DNA of 64,000 nt from Aphis gossypii (GCF_020184175.1 NC_065532.1:39246287-39310286); one strand, 5' to 3'; counted from the first letter of the stretch, positions 22,801 through 35,616 are shown. A program made the numbers and translations. The notes: generated by a model not told the origin, from the letters alone.

Positions 22801-25800
22801 CAGTCGTTTACACACATATAATATACTGTTTTAGTGTTTTCACTAATTATAACTATTTGCTGAACTCTGTTTAAGTTTTTTCTTTTAGGTTATCGCGTTA
22901 ATGATTTTGTTTCTCCAACGTGTTTTAATTATTTGCAGAATATTATTACTTATTACTTTTTGTAGGTCAAGAAACATAATGTCAAGTACAATCGGAAATT
23001 GAATTTCGAGTGTTCTATATTTTATATAATCTTGATTATTGTGTGCGTTATTTCTTATCTAGCAACGGTCGTATTAAGATGATACACGTTTTTACTTATC
23101 GATTATATGCCGGTTTTTCTATATTTAGTTTACCTCTATACAGCATTTGTATTTAGATTTATAAAGATAACTTTGAAGTATAATGTATAAAGAAAATACA
23201 CATAATAATTAGGTACTTATTTGTACATCGAAAAAAAATGTGGATTAGTATATTTCAAACTTACAACTTTAAATTATACTTTCTAGTTTAATATTTCATC
23301 GCATTTCTAATTAGTTGTGAAAAATATTTTCAATCTTAGGTACTTATCTGATAATGTGTTGTACCTACTTCTAAACATTTTTTTAATACCCAGTCTTCGA
23401 ATTTAGAGATTTGAATTTTCAGTATATAAGTAACATAAAATAATATTTACAAAGATATTATCAAATCCTGTAAGTTGTAGGTTGTAATTAATAACCAACC
23501 GACAACCACAAAAAATTATTATTTTTGTGTTACTTGTTAATAGGTACATAAAATGATAAATATAAAAAAAAATATTATAAATGTTTTATAGACTAGTATG
23601 TATTAATGGAAATTAATTTTCAAATACTTGTTTTATCAGTTATGGCACTTTACATGTTTATAGGTACTATAATATTGTATTTCAATATTTGTATATAGAT
23701 TTGAGATACTATTAGTTTAGTTTATATAATAATGAGTCGTAAAGGAAGACGTAATGACTTATTTAAAAATAAAATTCTTCCAAAGTCAGCAATTTTGATA
23801 ATAAATGGTAGGTAGTGTTTAATGATGAACAGGGTTCGCCAAAATATACCTAGGTCACAGATTTAAAATTGCATTCTTAGACGTTTGTATTTTAATCAAA
23901 CTATATTTATAAAACAATAGGTATAATTTTCATTTATATTTTCTTATTTCAATTGTTTAAAATTATGAAAAAATAACTGAATTGGTAATTATCAATAATA
24001 TGCATAAGGTTTTGTTAGTGATCCTTAAAAAAAATGACATTAATAATTATTCATTTATATTATTCTTTTTTTTTTATTTTATTAGAAAAATAGAAGCATT
24101 TACAATTTGTATTTAATATGATACAATAAGCAAAATTATATGAAAAAAATAACTTGACATTTAACAATAAATCTTGCAGAGTATCAAGAACTTTAAAATA
24201 TATTACACGATATACGTACAGTATATATTTTTAAATTATATGTGAAACCCACAAAACTATATAGTAACTTAGTAATTAGTAAGAGAGGTATGTGATTGAA
24301 TTTTTAGTTAGATTATTAAGTTTTACTTAAAAAATACAGTTTTAAAGCTTTCTATCGAGGGTAGACCAATAGGAGTATGTGAGCAAAGAGAATAGGAAAA
24401 ACAGAACTCCCTATATAGTAATGTATCTGTAATATATAGATTGTATTTAAATAGAAAATATGCAAATAATAAAATGAGTTATAAATAAAAAATATTCATT
24501 TAATTTCATTATATTAGATAATTTTTAAATATTTCTTTTCTTTATTCTGTTGAAAATAACATGAAAAAATCTTTTTTTTTCAAATTGCATTAAATAATAA
24601 TTAAAATTTGGTTTGATTAATCCTACTTTATTTAAAACGATATTTAATTTATCTGTTCCCAATTTACGGTCAAAAAAATGAAAATGTTTGATGTACATAT
24701 TAATAATGTTAAAATTACTTTGTGTTTCAGCGTGTTTATTATTTGTCTTTGGAGTACTTGGTTGGTCGTTCCCTTCAGAACACTATGATTAACCTTGGCA
24801 TTCAAAGTAGTGTTGACGAAGCATTATATCAAATGGGATTAGATATCGAAGAATTGGAAGATCTCGAGGAGGATGCCGGTCTGGGAAACGGGGGCTTAGG
24901 TCGTTTGGCCGCTTGTTTCCTTGACTCCATGGCCACTCTAGGTCTGGCAGCTTATGGTTACGGTTTGAGATACGAGTATGGTATATTTGCTCAGAAGATA
25001 GTTAACGGTGAACAGGTAAATTAAAATAAATGCATATAATATTATACATGCATCGGTTTATTTGTTCTGTATAATGTAAATTGTAGATCGAAGAACCAGA
25101 CGATTGGCTCAGATTTGGAAACCCGTGGGAAAAAGCTAGACCCGAGTATATGTTACCAATTCATTTCTTTGGCAAGGTAGTAGACACACCGACCGGCAAA
25201 AAGTGGATCGACACTCAAGTATGCATAATATTGTCTTCATATAGTCGAACTTTGTGCATTATATTTATTAAATTATAATTGTTCCGTTTATAAATTATTT
25301 ATAGGTCGTGTTCGCGATGCCGTACGATAGTCCAGTACCCGGATATCAGAACAACATTGTTAACACTATGCGATTGTGGTCGGCCAAATCTCCAGTCGAA
25401 TTCAACTTAAAGTTTTGTAAGTCGAATCGTAACTGTATATATATATATTATATATATATATGAATTTTAGAAACCAAATATATTTGAGGTTTTAAAAATG
25501 TACGATCTATATCACAAATAGGTACTCCGTGCACAAAATATTTTGTTTGTATATAGGTAACATAAAAATCGTTGATCATTTTGTTTTTTCTTTATTATAT
25601 TATAGTCAACGACGGTGATTACATTCAAGCCGTTCTCGATAGGAACTTGGCTGAAAACATCACCCGTGTTCTGTACCCCAACGACAATTTATTCGAAGGC
25701 AAAGAGTTACGTTTGAAACAGGAATATTTCATGTGTTCCGCCACGCTCCAAGTACGTAGTATATATTATATATTTAAATATGTATATAAATGGAATGTCA

Positions 25801-28800
25801 GCTATTATTAAGTTGGGTTACATTAACTATATCTGTCAACTATTATATTTTTGAAAAGAAAATTGTTAAATATAATATATTGCGACTTTTTTTAAAAAAG
25901 CTTATTTTATAAGTTGATGATTTTTAAATATTTCTTTTAATAGTATTTAGTGTAACTTGTATTATTAATTTTATAATCAGAAACTAAATAGTTTTCTAAA
26001 AAATTCGATGCAGAAGTGTGGAATGTAGATGATCTGATGATATATTTATATACTGTATAATTAATATGAAATATTGAAAAACAAATTTTTTTAATAAAAA
26101 TAATTTGCAGTTTAGATGAGTGAATAGTCAAATGCCGAGGGTTAGATCATTAGGGTATATATTTATTTAATATACGAGTCTCCGTTTATATTAAAAATTA
26201 TTACATATATATAATTAAAAATTTTTGAAACTTGCGTTTTTGACGGTCCCTAATTTTGTCTAGGATATCGTTCGGAGGTTCAAAGCGACGAAAAAAGGTG
26301 AACTACGTACTGACTTCAACTATTTCCCAGACAAAGTGGCTCTGCAGTTGAACGATACCCACCCGGCACTTGCCATTCCAGAGCTAATGAGGATCCTCAT
26401 GGATATCGAAGGTCTGTCGTGGGAAGCCGCATGGGACATCACCGTCAAAACCTGCGCTTACACCAACCACACTGTATTGCCCGAAGCACTGGAACGGTGG
26501 TCAGTGTCATTGATGAGCAGTATATTGCCGAGGCATATGCAAATCATTTACGAAATCAATTTCCAGCATTTGCAAGTAATAATAATGACGATGAGCTAAA
26601 ATCTGAGTTTTACGTATATATTACGTTTACGGTTTACCGTATTAATATATTAAAATAATCAATCGTCTATACTACCGTATCTTAATTTAATATAACAATA
26701 TTTAAATATAATTGTCTTCTTGCAGGAAGTACAAAAACGTTGGCCAAACGACAATGCTCGCCTAAAGAGAATGTCGCTAATCGAAGAAGACGGAGACAAG
26801 AGAGTGAATATGGCTCACTTGTCCATCGTCGGATCTCATGCCATCAATGGAGTAGCTCGTATTCATTCGGATATCCTCAAAAATGACTTGTAATTATTAT
26901 TAAATAACATTATGTTTTTTTATTATTTATTTATCTACAATTAACACGTAACACGTCATTATATATAAAATATCAAAATACGTAACATTTCGACACTTTC
27001 AAAAAATATTCATAATAATATATATCTAGTATACTTTAAGAATATAATATTGAAAACTATATTGCTGTACTATTAAATATGAGAACCATTTTATCACAAC
27101 AAATATTATTTTTATCGTTTAAAATAAATGTTATAGAAAAAAAAGAAAATATTACAATTGGTTTTATTCGAATTTCAGGTTCAGAGACTTTTACGAATTG
27201 TCACCAGAAAAGTTCCAAAACAAAACCAATGGTATTACACCACGTAGATGGTTACTTCTCTGCAACCCCAATTTATCAGATATCATCGGAGAGGTATGAA
27301 AATTATTATATTATACGTATATCGCACTATTTTTATTGACAACTTCGCGTAAATTATTAATGTTATAAATTATAATGTTGTGATTTATGGTTACACGTCC
27401 TATTTTGCAGAGAATCGGTGATAACTGGATCACGCATTTGGACGAGCTAACAAATTTAAACCAACTCGTAAACGATCAAAGTTTTATATTGGATGTGCAA
27501 AAAGTCAAACAAGAAAACAAAATGAAACTAGCTCATTGGTTGGAGTCTGAGTACAACGTCAAAATCAATGTTAACTCGATGTTTGACATCCAGGTATATA
27601 TCTCTACTTATATTTATATACCTATATGTAATATATATATTATATAATAATCATATAATATAATATACATGAATACATAGTTAGGTTAAATATTCTAGGC
27701 GGCGTCGCCGAAGTAATACGAAAGTAGTTCTCGCAGCGTAGTCTGTTCAAATATAAAAAAAGGCTTAAACTTTCTTATACTTATCAAACAACATTATATG
27801 TATGTAGGTGAAGAGAATCCACGAATACAAGAGACAACTTTTGAATTGCCTCCACATTATCACCCAGTACAACAGAATCAAGAAAAACCCAGACGGCGAG
27901 TTCGTACCGAGAACAGTTATGGTCGGTGGAAAGGTAAATATTGATATACAGTTTATTATTTTTTAGGTCCGGGAGTTAGAGTAAAGTGCTCAAATGCTCA
28001 CGTGTTTTTTTAACTTCAAGTGTGTATAATGTATGGGTTCGAAAAATATATTGACAAAAATTGTGTTTTTGTTGTTGTCGTATTATAGGCTGCTCCGGGA
28101 TACTACATGGCCAAAAAAATTATCAAGCTCATCAATTATGTGGCTAACGTAGTCAATAATGACCCGGTGATTGGAGACCGTCTTAAGGTGTTGTACTTGG
28201 AAAACTATCGAGTGACTTTTGCCGAGAAAATCATACCGGCCGCAGACCTTAGTCAACAAATATCTACTGCGGGAACTGAAGCGTCTGGAACCGGCAACAT
28301 GAAATTCATGGTATGGTACATTTTGATATAGATGTATTATAAATTATAATATTTTATGTAATGTGACCTGATTATATTTTATTGTATATGCGACGATGTC
28401 TAATTTTGATGATATACAATTAAAGCATATTTTACTCACTTTAGCTTTAGCATATATCTAATAAGGGCACAAGGCAGATATTTATACACATTTATTTTAG
28501 GAGAGAGAAACTTTTATTTTAAATTTAATTTTTGTATAAATTCACATAAACCTTTTTCTTTATCGATGTTTAATATATTTTTGTTCTCTATATATTGTAA
28601 ATTATAATCATAAATATTACATAATTTTGTGCAACATATTGAAACATAAAAGATTTTAACTATAATAACTATAATACGTTATGTAGAAAATATTATTATA
28701 AAAACTGATAATAATGAAACAAAACATTTTTATAGAGAAAAAAAATCAATATCTATTTTTTTATTAAATAGGTACCGTAATAAAAAATAAATAAAAGTTA

Positions 28801-30400
28801 GTTATTGAAGTACTCAAAACCTCAGAAATTTTCATCGTATGAGACCCTCTCCGTCGTTACTAATGTGTTGCACAGCGATCAATTAACGGTTAAACTATTT
28901 ATTTTCAGTTGAACGGTGCACTTACCATCGGCACGTTGGACGGTGCAAATGTTGAAATGGCCGAAGAGATGGGAGATGAAAACATTTTTATTTTCGGCAT
29001 GAACGTCGACGAAGTGGAATTGTTGAAGAGAAAAGGCTACAATGCTTACACCTACTACGAATCCATACCGGAACTCAAACAGTGTGTAGACCAAATTCAA
29101 AATGGATTTTTCAGCCCCAACAACCATGACGAGTTTAAGGACATCGTCGACGTCCTTCTCAAATGGGACAGGTATGTCGATCGACGATCGTTATTCGTTA
29201 CGATATTTCATTACCTATTTCTGCATAGCAGTTTGGAAATACAATAACGTATTATTCTGGATTTTTTTTTTTACTATTAGATTTTTCCTGTTGGCCGACT
29301 ACCAAGATTACATTAAAGCTCAAGATAAGGTCAACGAGACGTATTTGGTATGTAATGAAATTATAATGATAATTTAAGGCCGGACGACTTATAGGGTATA
29401 GCTCGTAAAAAGGACCGAATATGCGTAAGCAGTAAGCACTATGAGTGTTTAAAAAAAAAAATTATAAATAACCCAGATGGCTAACCTCAGGTATTGAAAT
29501 TTTCAACCCCTTCAGATCTCTTATCCTCTAGACTTACGATTTGGGCTTGATTGTGGAACTATTTCGGACTATTATCCACACGTAGGTTTGCGTGCATATA
29601 TATGGGGAAATAACAACATTTCCAATTAGATATTTCTGAGGAAGAGGAGTTATAACCCTTCAAACATTTGATACTAAAGCACGTGTAAAAAGCAACTTAT
29701 AAAAACCATAAAATATGTGTTTTATTTGTTTTTAAAGATTTCGTTAATAAATAGCACATAAAATATTAAAATAGAATTACTTATTAGTTATTCAAATGCA
29801 TTCCATATAACAATAGTCAAATAAATAAAAACATTAATCAATGGATGAACCTTATTATTGTTTTTTAATTGATTTAACATTTCTTTTTCCGTGCGAAATG
29901 TGATAATGTACACACGACAGTCGGACAATGCGAGTTTAACTTATACAATAGAAAAATATCATAATATATTGTCATATTGATAAAAAACGTTACTAAAAAA
30001 AAAAAACTACCGTGCATCAAAAAGCGTAAGATAAAGAAATATGCAACATTTAATTAAAGATTTGGATTTTGGTCACGTAAAACGGATTCGTATCTATAGT
30101 TGGCTTTTTTTATGAGTGCCCAAAATAAATATATAAATACCATAGAAGTCTCCTCTTTTCCTCTGGCGTGTGGCAATCGATTTAATATATATTTACATTT
30201 TTTTTTAAACGATTTGTTGTTTTATATAGGATCAGAACAAGTGGACACGCATGTGCATCCGTAACATTGCCTCCTCTGGAAAATTCTCGTCCGATCGCAC
30301 GATCACCGAGTACGCCAGAGAGATTTGGGGCGTCGAGCCGTCATGGGAGAAATTGCCGGCACCACATGAACGTATCGCAGATCTCCCGAAACAATCTTAA
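13551..30400 (+). CDS. GlyP: Glycogen phosphorylase, two alternative first coding exons
   Basis: Releases glucose-1-phosphate from glycogen in the cytosol, using pyridoxal phosphate. Coding exons: 13551-13802 (1a) or 22049-22288 (1b), then 24731-25015, 25087-25218, 25305-25416, 25606-25751, 26264-26575, 26726-26889, 27179-27293, 27411-27593, 27808-27933, 28089-28310, 28909-29171, 29281-29347 and 30230-30400. All junctions are GT-AG and phases agree. Products are 849 residues with 1a or 845 with 1b, close to the family's usual 840-845. Visible landmarks are the glycine-rich EEDAGLGNGGLGRLAA, the NDTHPALAIPELMR block, TNGITPRRW, and EASGTGNMKF with the PLP-binding lysine. The C-terminus carries GKFSSDRTITEYAREIWGVE. 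The loop after DIVRRFKATK is three residues shorter than in vertebrate and fly enzymes. Regulation probably includes Ser phosphorylation (RKQISV in both first exons) and promoter choice. Confidence 0.97.
15390..15418. repeat. Perfect 11-bp-arm hairpin
   Basis: GAGTATAATAT and its exact reverse complement are separated by 7 bases. It is AT-rich, so a chance origin is possible. Confidence 0.6.
17116..17282. mobile_element. 167-bp MITE, CAGTGGCG termini
   Basis: Starts CAGTGGCGGGGCG and ends CGCCGCGCCACTG, an imperfect inverted pair. The flanks AAAACTAA (17108-17115) and AAAACAAA (17283-17290) match at 7 of 8 bases. Its right half is strikingly GC-rich compared with the surrounding intron. No ORF. 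The CAGTGGCG start and 8-bp duplication fit a hAT-type non-autonomous element. Confidence 0.75.
18091..18175 (-). repeat. Dispersed A-tailed repeat, copy 1
   Basis: A T run at 18092-18104 is followed by ATTTACAATTTGTGTT and an ACAATA-rich stretch that resembles 24066-24160 in the same order. On the minus strand both end in an A run preceded by AATAA-like words, as the 3' end of a retroposed transcript would. The family is not identified. Confidence 0.45.
22049..22288 (+). CDS. GlyP: Glycogen phosphorylase alternative first coding exon 1b
   Basis: Encodes 80 residues from an ATG in good context (ACC before ATG) to the donor AAG/GTACGC. It is again phase 0 and competes for the same acceptor at 24731. 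Its homology to exon 1a and to other phosphorylases is clear (RKQISVASIAGLENV, FNRHLHFTLVKDRNVAT, SRWIRTQQHYH). Two regulatory positions differ. The residue two after the phospho-serine is Ala (Arg in muscle enzyme, Lys in 1a), and the position of Tyr75 is His. Both exons supply the same part of the protein, so they cannot be used together. The region 21770-22048 is less AT-rich and contains ACTCAGTTG near 21836-21844, an initiator-like word, so a separate promoter is likely. Confidence 0.92.
24066..24160 (-). repeat. Dispersed A-tailed repeat, copy 2
   Basis: Partner of 18091-18175. It has a T run, then ATTTACAATTTGTATT and ACAATAAGCAAAAT. The two copies are diverged, which suggests an old family. 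It sits in the last part of the phosphorylase first intron. Confidence 0.45.
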
Positions 30401-30862
30401 TAATAATACTATGTCGATGATGATGATATTATTATATTATTCATTTTTCAACTACAGAATATTTAATATTTTTAATATTTTTAATATAATATATTTATAA
30501 TAGGTACGCGTACGCGAATGTACGGTTTTAATGTTGGGAATTTTTCTTTTTTTAACGATTAAGCAAAAAAATTATTTAATAATACCTAATATATACATAT
30601 ATACATATATACATACATGTGTGTGTGTGTGTCGTGTATGTGTGTATGTTTTTGAAAGATTTTGTTCCTCACTTTATGTTAGTACATACATGATAATTTA
30701 TTTGAATATTTTAATAGGTACCTATTTTTTTAACACTTAAATATTATTGAATTATACACATGGTTACCCGCCGTCATAATAATATTTTCACACATTATCT
30801 AATTATAATATATATATATTCGCTTATTGTATAAACGTACCTATGTAAATTTTTTTAATTTT

Positions 30863-30868
30863 AATAAA
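30863..30868 (+). promoter_or_regulatory. GlyP: Poly(A) signal of glycogen phosphorylase
   Basis: This is the first AATAAA I find downstream of the stop codon at 30398-30400. It implies a 3' untranslated region of roughly 490 nt that contains a GT-rich tract near 30618-30650. Confidence 0.6.
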
Positions 30869-32280
30869 TTATGTTTGTCGGTTATACCTTTTATGTTACG
30901 GATCTTAATAATATTAAATATACGTTTACCTATATCGTGTAATCGAAATTGTTGTTTTTAATCGTTACAGTTGAAACACCTAAATATTAAAGCCCAAAAA
31001 GGAAAATTTAGTTTACTTATTTTATTCCAATAAAAAAATATGTAGGCCAAAAGACGTTTAATGTTTAATAACATAATTATTAAGTAAATACCTGCTATTA
31101 TCTAAAAATGATTAATTATGTTTAATTTATTAATCACAATATACCTATAGGTACCAATCACGGCGATGAGTGATGACCTAAGTTTGACAAACGCGCGGTG
31201 TTGTCTCTGTTTTACTAGCATACTGCATAGCGAATTTGCGTTCAGCAAAACATATTTAGTGATGTTTAACTTTAATATTAGAGTAAATTTACTCATCATC
31301 AAATTTAAAGGTAAGGATATTATCTAGGAAATGTCATATGCTTTTATGGATATTATCGTTTTAAAGTGAGCTTATAACTAAGTAAAATAGTAAAAACTTT
31401 AAAATGTAAATAACTCACTTTAAAATGATTATATCAATAAAATCTTAAGTCATTTCCTAAATAATATTGTTACCTTTAAATTTGATAATATGTAAATATA
31501 CTTTAATATTAAAGCTAACATCACAAAAAATGTGTTCTGCTGAACACACATTTGCTATGATGTACGTTAGAAACTCACTTAGTAAGACATAGACAACACA
31601 TGCTGAATTTTGGTACATTTATTACAATTTTTATTTAGATACAAAAACTACAAAACATTAAAGTATTATATAGTATGCACTGATTTTATTTTTTTTTTCC
31701 AAAATGACTAATTTATGAAATATGAACAACAGGCAAATTTAAAAACAGTTAAAAGACTACTGACTAAGTATATTGAATTTTTAACAATGAACAATTTATT
31801 TAAGAAAATACATGGTAATATTAATTTTTTTGTAATTGGTTCTTAAACTTATATCTGTTCTTAAATAGAAAGTAAAATACATTTGTTACCTAGTTAATTA
31901 TAAAATAATAAACAATTAATATTTAGTTTTTGAAATTTGAAATTTTATTAATTTAACATTAAAATCAAATGATCACTATTCATTATGTTATTTTATTAGG
32001 ATTCAAATATTTAATTAATTATTAAAAATAGTCTTAACAAGCTAATTTTAAATGTATATAGGTATAAAATATAATAATCATAAATGATAAGTTTTAATTC
32101 AATACGTCATTTATACATTTTACTTGTTCTATATACATATCAAGTTAAACAATATTTAAAATAACTAAAATTTCAGTCTTTAAAATCAAATCATTGAGAT
32201 CATAATTCATAATATTACTATTACAAAAAATCTTATTTGTTTTTAACAAATTAAACTGATATATAAACAAATAGTAAAAT
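30869..32280. other. Convergent intergenic spacer
   Basis: It holds the 400-bp foldback described separately. Otherwise it is AT-rich with no supportable gene. Confidence 0.5.
31199..31598. repeat. 400-bp foldback (long inverted repeat)
   Basis: The left arm (31199-31375) and right arm (31410-31598) are reverse complements over nearly their whole length, with scattered mismatches and small indels. Matching blocks include TGTTGTCT/AGACAACA at the outer ends, CATCAAATTTAAAGGTAA in the middle and TTTTAAAGTGAG next to the spacer. The spacer is only 34 bp. No clear target duplication was found. It lies between the convergent 3' ends of the phosphorylase and SNAPC4 genes. Confidence 0.8.
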
Positions 32281-32286
32281 TTTATT
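32281..32286 (-). promoter_or_regulatory. SNAPC4: Poly(A) signal of SNAPC4
   Basis: TTTATT on the plus strand is AATAAA on the minus strand, about 110 nt past the SNAPC4 stop codon. Confidence 0.55.
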
Positions 32287-32394
32287 AATAATATAAAAAA
32301 AAAAAATCTCACTTTTGATAGCCATTTTACAGAAATATATATGTACATATACTTGTATTACTAATGTTATCATTAATACAATTTGAGAACATTC

Positions 32395-35300
32395 TTATAA
32401 AAAACTTTTCAACTTGAAATTGTATTTTTTATTTTTAGAGTGTGCATAATTAACTTTAGAATAATTTGAAGGCGGTACTATTTTTATCTCTTCTTTATTA
32501 ACTTTGTCAGCATTCACAAGCATATTTATGTTTGCTACATTGTAAGGTATCAAATTAGAAAATAATGCTGGTAACCTTAACATGGCGACAAGGCGTTTCT
32601 GTAATTTCATAGATTCTTCGTCATCCCAATCAAAATTCAAACTGGAATCTTTACATTGATCGATTTTCATGAATGAAGTTATAGAATTCATATATGCATA
32701 CAAGATTTTAAAAGTCTCATAATTTGGCGGTACGGAACCAATGAACTGTAGAGGTAGTAGAGGATCTTTTATTTTTTTAGTAGAATTATTTGAATTTAAA
32801 TCTTCTTTTGGTTGTTCCTTATGAATATTTCTTATTCTAATGTCTAATAAACCTTCTATTTCACTTAGATCGGAATTGATTATATCACTTGTTCTTAAGA
32901 CATTGTGAACTCCTTCATGGGTTAATAGTGGATTACACAAATCATGCTCAACTTTACTAGGATCTAAAGACATTACATCAATGGAACACTCTGTTATATA
33001 AGTCATCATGCTCATAAGTCCAGCATCAATCAAATCATCTGTGTGGGTAAAAGTATTAGGTGCAACCAAATTAGCTCCTAAATAATCAAGTACGTGTTTG
33101 TAGAGATCACATTTACTAGACATATGGCAATTTTCAATAACAAACTTATTTTCCAAGTATGCTTTTTTTAACTTGCGATCGGCAATTGTTTCTATTGGCA
33201 TATTAGATGTTTTAAGCAATTGACGATTGAGTTTAAATTGTTCTTGTAAATCAAAATTTGATTCATCTTCTGGAAAAAAGGGTAATTCTTTATACCTGTA
33301 AGATCGGAATGGGCGTGAAAGATTATCAACATCTAAATTTGGGTTGATTTTTAATTTTTTTTCAATTAATTTATATCTATGACGGCATTGTTCTCCATTA
33401 CGCCCAGGCACCTGTTGAGATATTTGTGTCCAACTAAATTCATTAGGTACAAAAGAATTTACAGCATGTAATAACATTTTATCTTCTTCAGCTGACCAAC
33501 CACCTCTATAAATATCTTCATTGTATAATACAATTCTACGATAAGCATTACGAACTTGTGCAGGAGTTCGATTAGTTAGATTCATTGATACTATCGATGG
33601 GGGTAAATTTTTGATTTTAGCTTCTTTAATAATAAACTTTTCATTATCAGTCAAAAACCCTTTCTTGATGCCTGGTTTTAAACTTTGCATATATCTATAA
33701 AAAAAAACATCAAATTAAAAATAAATATGTTATACAAAAAACATTTTTCATAAAATATATCTACAAATCACTAAACTAAAAAGTTAAGTTAATTTTATTG
33801 ATCTAAATCAGTGGTTCCCAGCTGATGTGCTGCAAGAAATGTTATTAAATATTGAAAACAGTGTTTTCGGCGAAATTGCTGAAGTTGTTGTAGTTGTCAA
33901 GTACCTGAGAGTGCAGTGAAAATTTGTGATGAATAATAGTGTGCCGTGAACCAAAAGAGATTGAGAACTACTGATCTAAATTAACGAGCAATTTTTAAAA
34001 AAATAAACGAATAGAAACTATTATAAAATATATAATCAAGTATTAACCAGTTTTTAATTTTGCTTTAAAAATGTTATAATTTATTAAAAACTAAAATTAT
34101 AATTTATTATCTATACACGGTAAATGGTAATAAAAAATAAAATAAAATTGTTCTCAATCTCTGTTAAAATAATATTGAATAATCACAACAAAATGCTTTT
34201 AAAACATATTCCTTTGAAATCATGTTCAGCTTAATAAGTAAGCAAAAATACATTAATAGTAAAGAAACTAAATTTAAGCATACAATAGTCTTAGTCTAAA
34301 CAAGGATTAATTTATTTTATTTTATTATGAAATAATTTAATAAATAAAATAATAAAATTAACATACCTGCCGTAGATTTGATCAACAGTTCTATTATTAT
34401 CTTGCATAGCAAAATATACTCTTTGCCAATTGATGATATTATCTATTGAGTTTTCCTTAATTATCTCTACAAGTTTCTGATCTTCTTCTTTTGTCCATTT
34501 ACCTCTTGTGTGAATCATTTTTTTATATTTTTGATAATGAACAAAACATTGTAACTCATTACGGTTAGTAGCTAATTCATCAGCTATTTTTTGCCAATTT
34601 TTTTCCTCATTTTTTGCAACAATTTGAATTAAATTGTCATCTTCATTTTTAGTCCATCTAGCTCTAGATATGTGAGGTTTTAAAATTAAATTCCAAAACC
34701 TTTGACATTGTATATCAGGTTTATCCACTTCTTTTGCAATGTGTAACCAATCATACTTTGCGTCTGAGTCCATAAACTGAAAGACTAACTGCTTAAACGG
34801 TGTTTTCGCTATAATATCTAATTCTTTTTCTAGGTCTAACATTTCAATTTCAATTTTTTGTTTAATAATTGGATCAGTTTGTTTATTTCCATCTATACTA
34901 AGACGCAAGTGCTGTTCAAGCATAGGAATTTTTAATTTATTTAACACTTCAGTATGTATTGCTTTTTCTAATTTATTTTTAAACTCTTGGTTCCATTGAT
35001 TTCTTTCAATACATTCTTCAAATATAAAACGTCCATTGTACGATAACATTAATCTTTCAGTTTCATATAACTCTTTGAGATGAGGATTCCGTGGACAGTT
35101 TACTAAACCAATTTTAAAAAAGTTAGCCAAATGTGCTTTCATTTTCAAATTTTTCATTTGAACTTTAGACATATATTTTTTTTCAAACTTTATACAACTT
35201 AAAGCTTTGGTTACATTTCTTTTTGAAATTTCAATATTTCTATGAATTTCAATCATTGTTTCTTCTAAATAAACTATATTACGGCCTAAAATATCAATAA

Positions 35301-35616
35301 ACTTATTACATTGTTCTAATAACTCAGTAAGATTATATTTATTTTGAACGATATCATCTTGATTAAAATCTATGCAATCAATTTCTTCAAAAAAATCTTG
35401 AATATTAGGATTAGTTCCAATTTGTTCAAATTTATAACTATCATTTTTATTCAGACTTTTAACTATATTTATTGGAACTTTTGAGTCTTCATTAGCATCA
35501 TCATTGTTGAATTCATTTTCCAACCATGTAAAGTCATAAGCAGCTGTTGATTCAGTAGTTTCTATATTTACAAATTCTTTTGATGGTCCGGGAATTGGGT
35601 TACCATATGCGTCCAT
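32395..35616 (-). CDS. SNAPC4: snRNA-activating protein complex subunit 4 (Myb-repeat subunit)
   Basis: Two exons, 35616-34367 and 33694-32395, join in phase 2 (AG/GTATGT; TTATAG/ATATATG) to give 849 residues. SNAPC4 is the DNA-contacting subunit of SNAPc, which binds the proximal sequence element of snRNA promoters for Pol II and Pol III; the Drosophila counterpart is Pbp95. An acidic N-terminus (residues 1-80) is followed by a helical region, then successive Myb-type repeats at about 300-550. Visible blocks are ARWTKNEDDNLIQIV, GKWTKEEDQKLVEII, GFLTDNEKFIIKEAK and GGWSAEEDKMLLHAV, each with tryptophans or aromatic replacements at the helix spacing. The first of the two exons ends inside a repeat and the second continues it (RTVDQIYGR then YMQSLKPGIKKG), which confirms the splice. 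The C-terminal half is diverged. The gene is shorter than the human protein, as in flies. A MITE sits in the intron. Confidence 0.9.
33809..33973. mobile_element. 165-bp hAT-type MITE in the SNAPC4 intron
   Basis: Ends CAGTGGTTCCCA... and ...TGAGAACTACTG are imperfect inverted repeats. Both sides carry a perfect 8-bp direct repeat, ATCTAAAT (33801-33808 and 33974-33981). Non-coding. Confidence 0.85.

Noticed and set aside
27702..27712. GC-rich palindrome CGGCGTCGCCG near a word shared with 1631-1645
   Set aside because: Both matches are too short (11-13 bp) to establish a repeat family or regulatory site.
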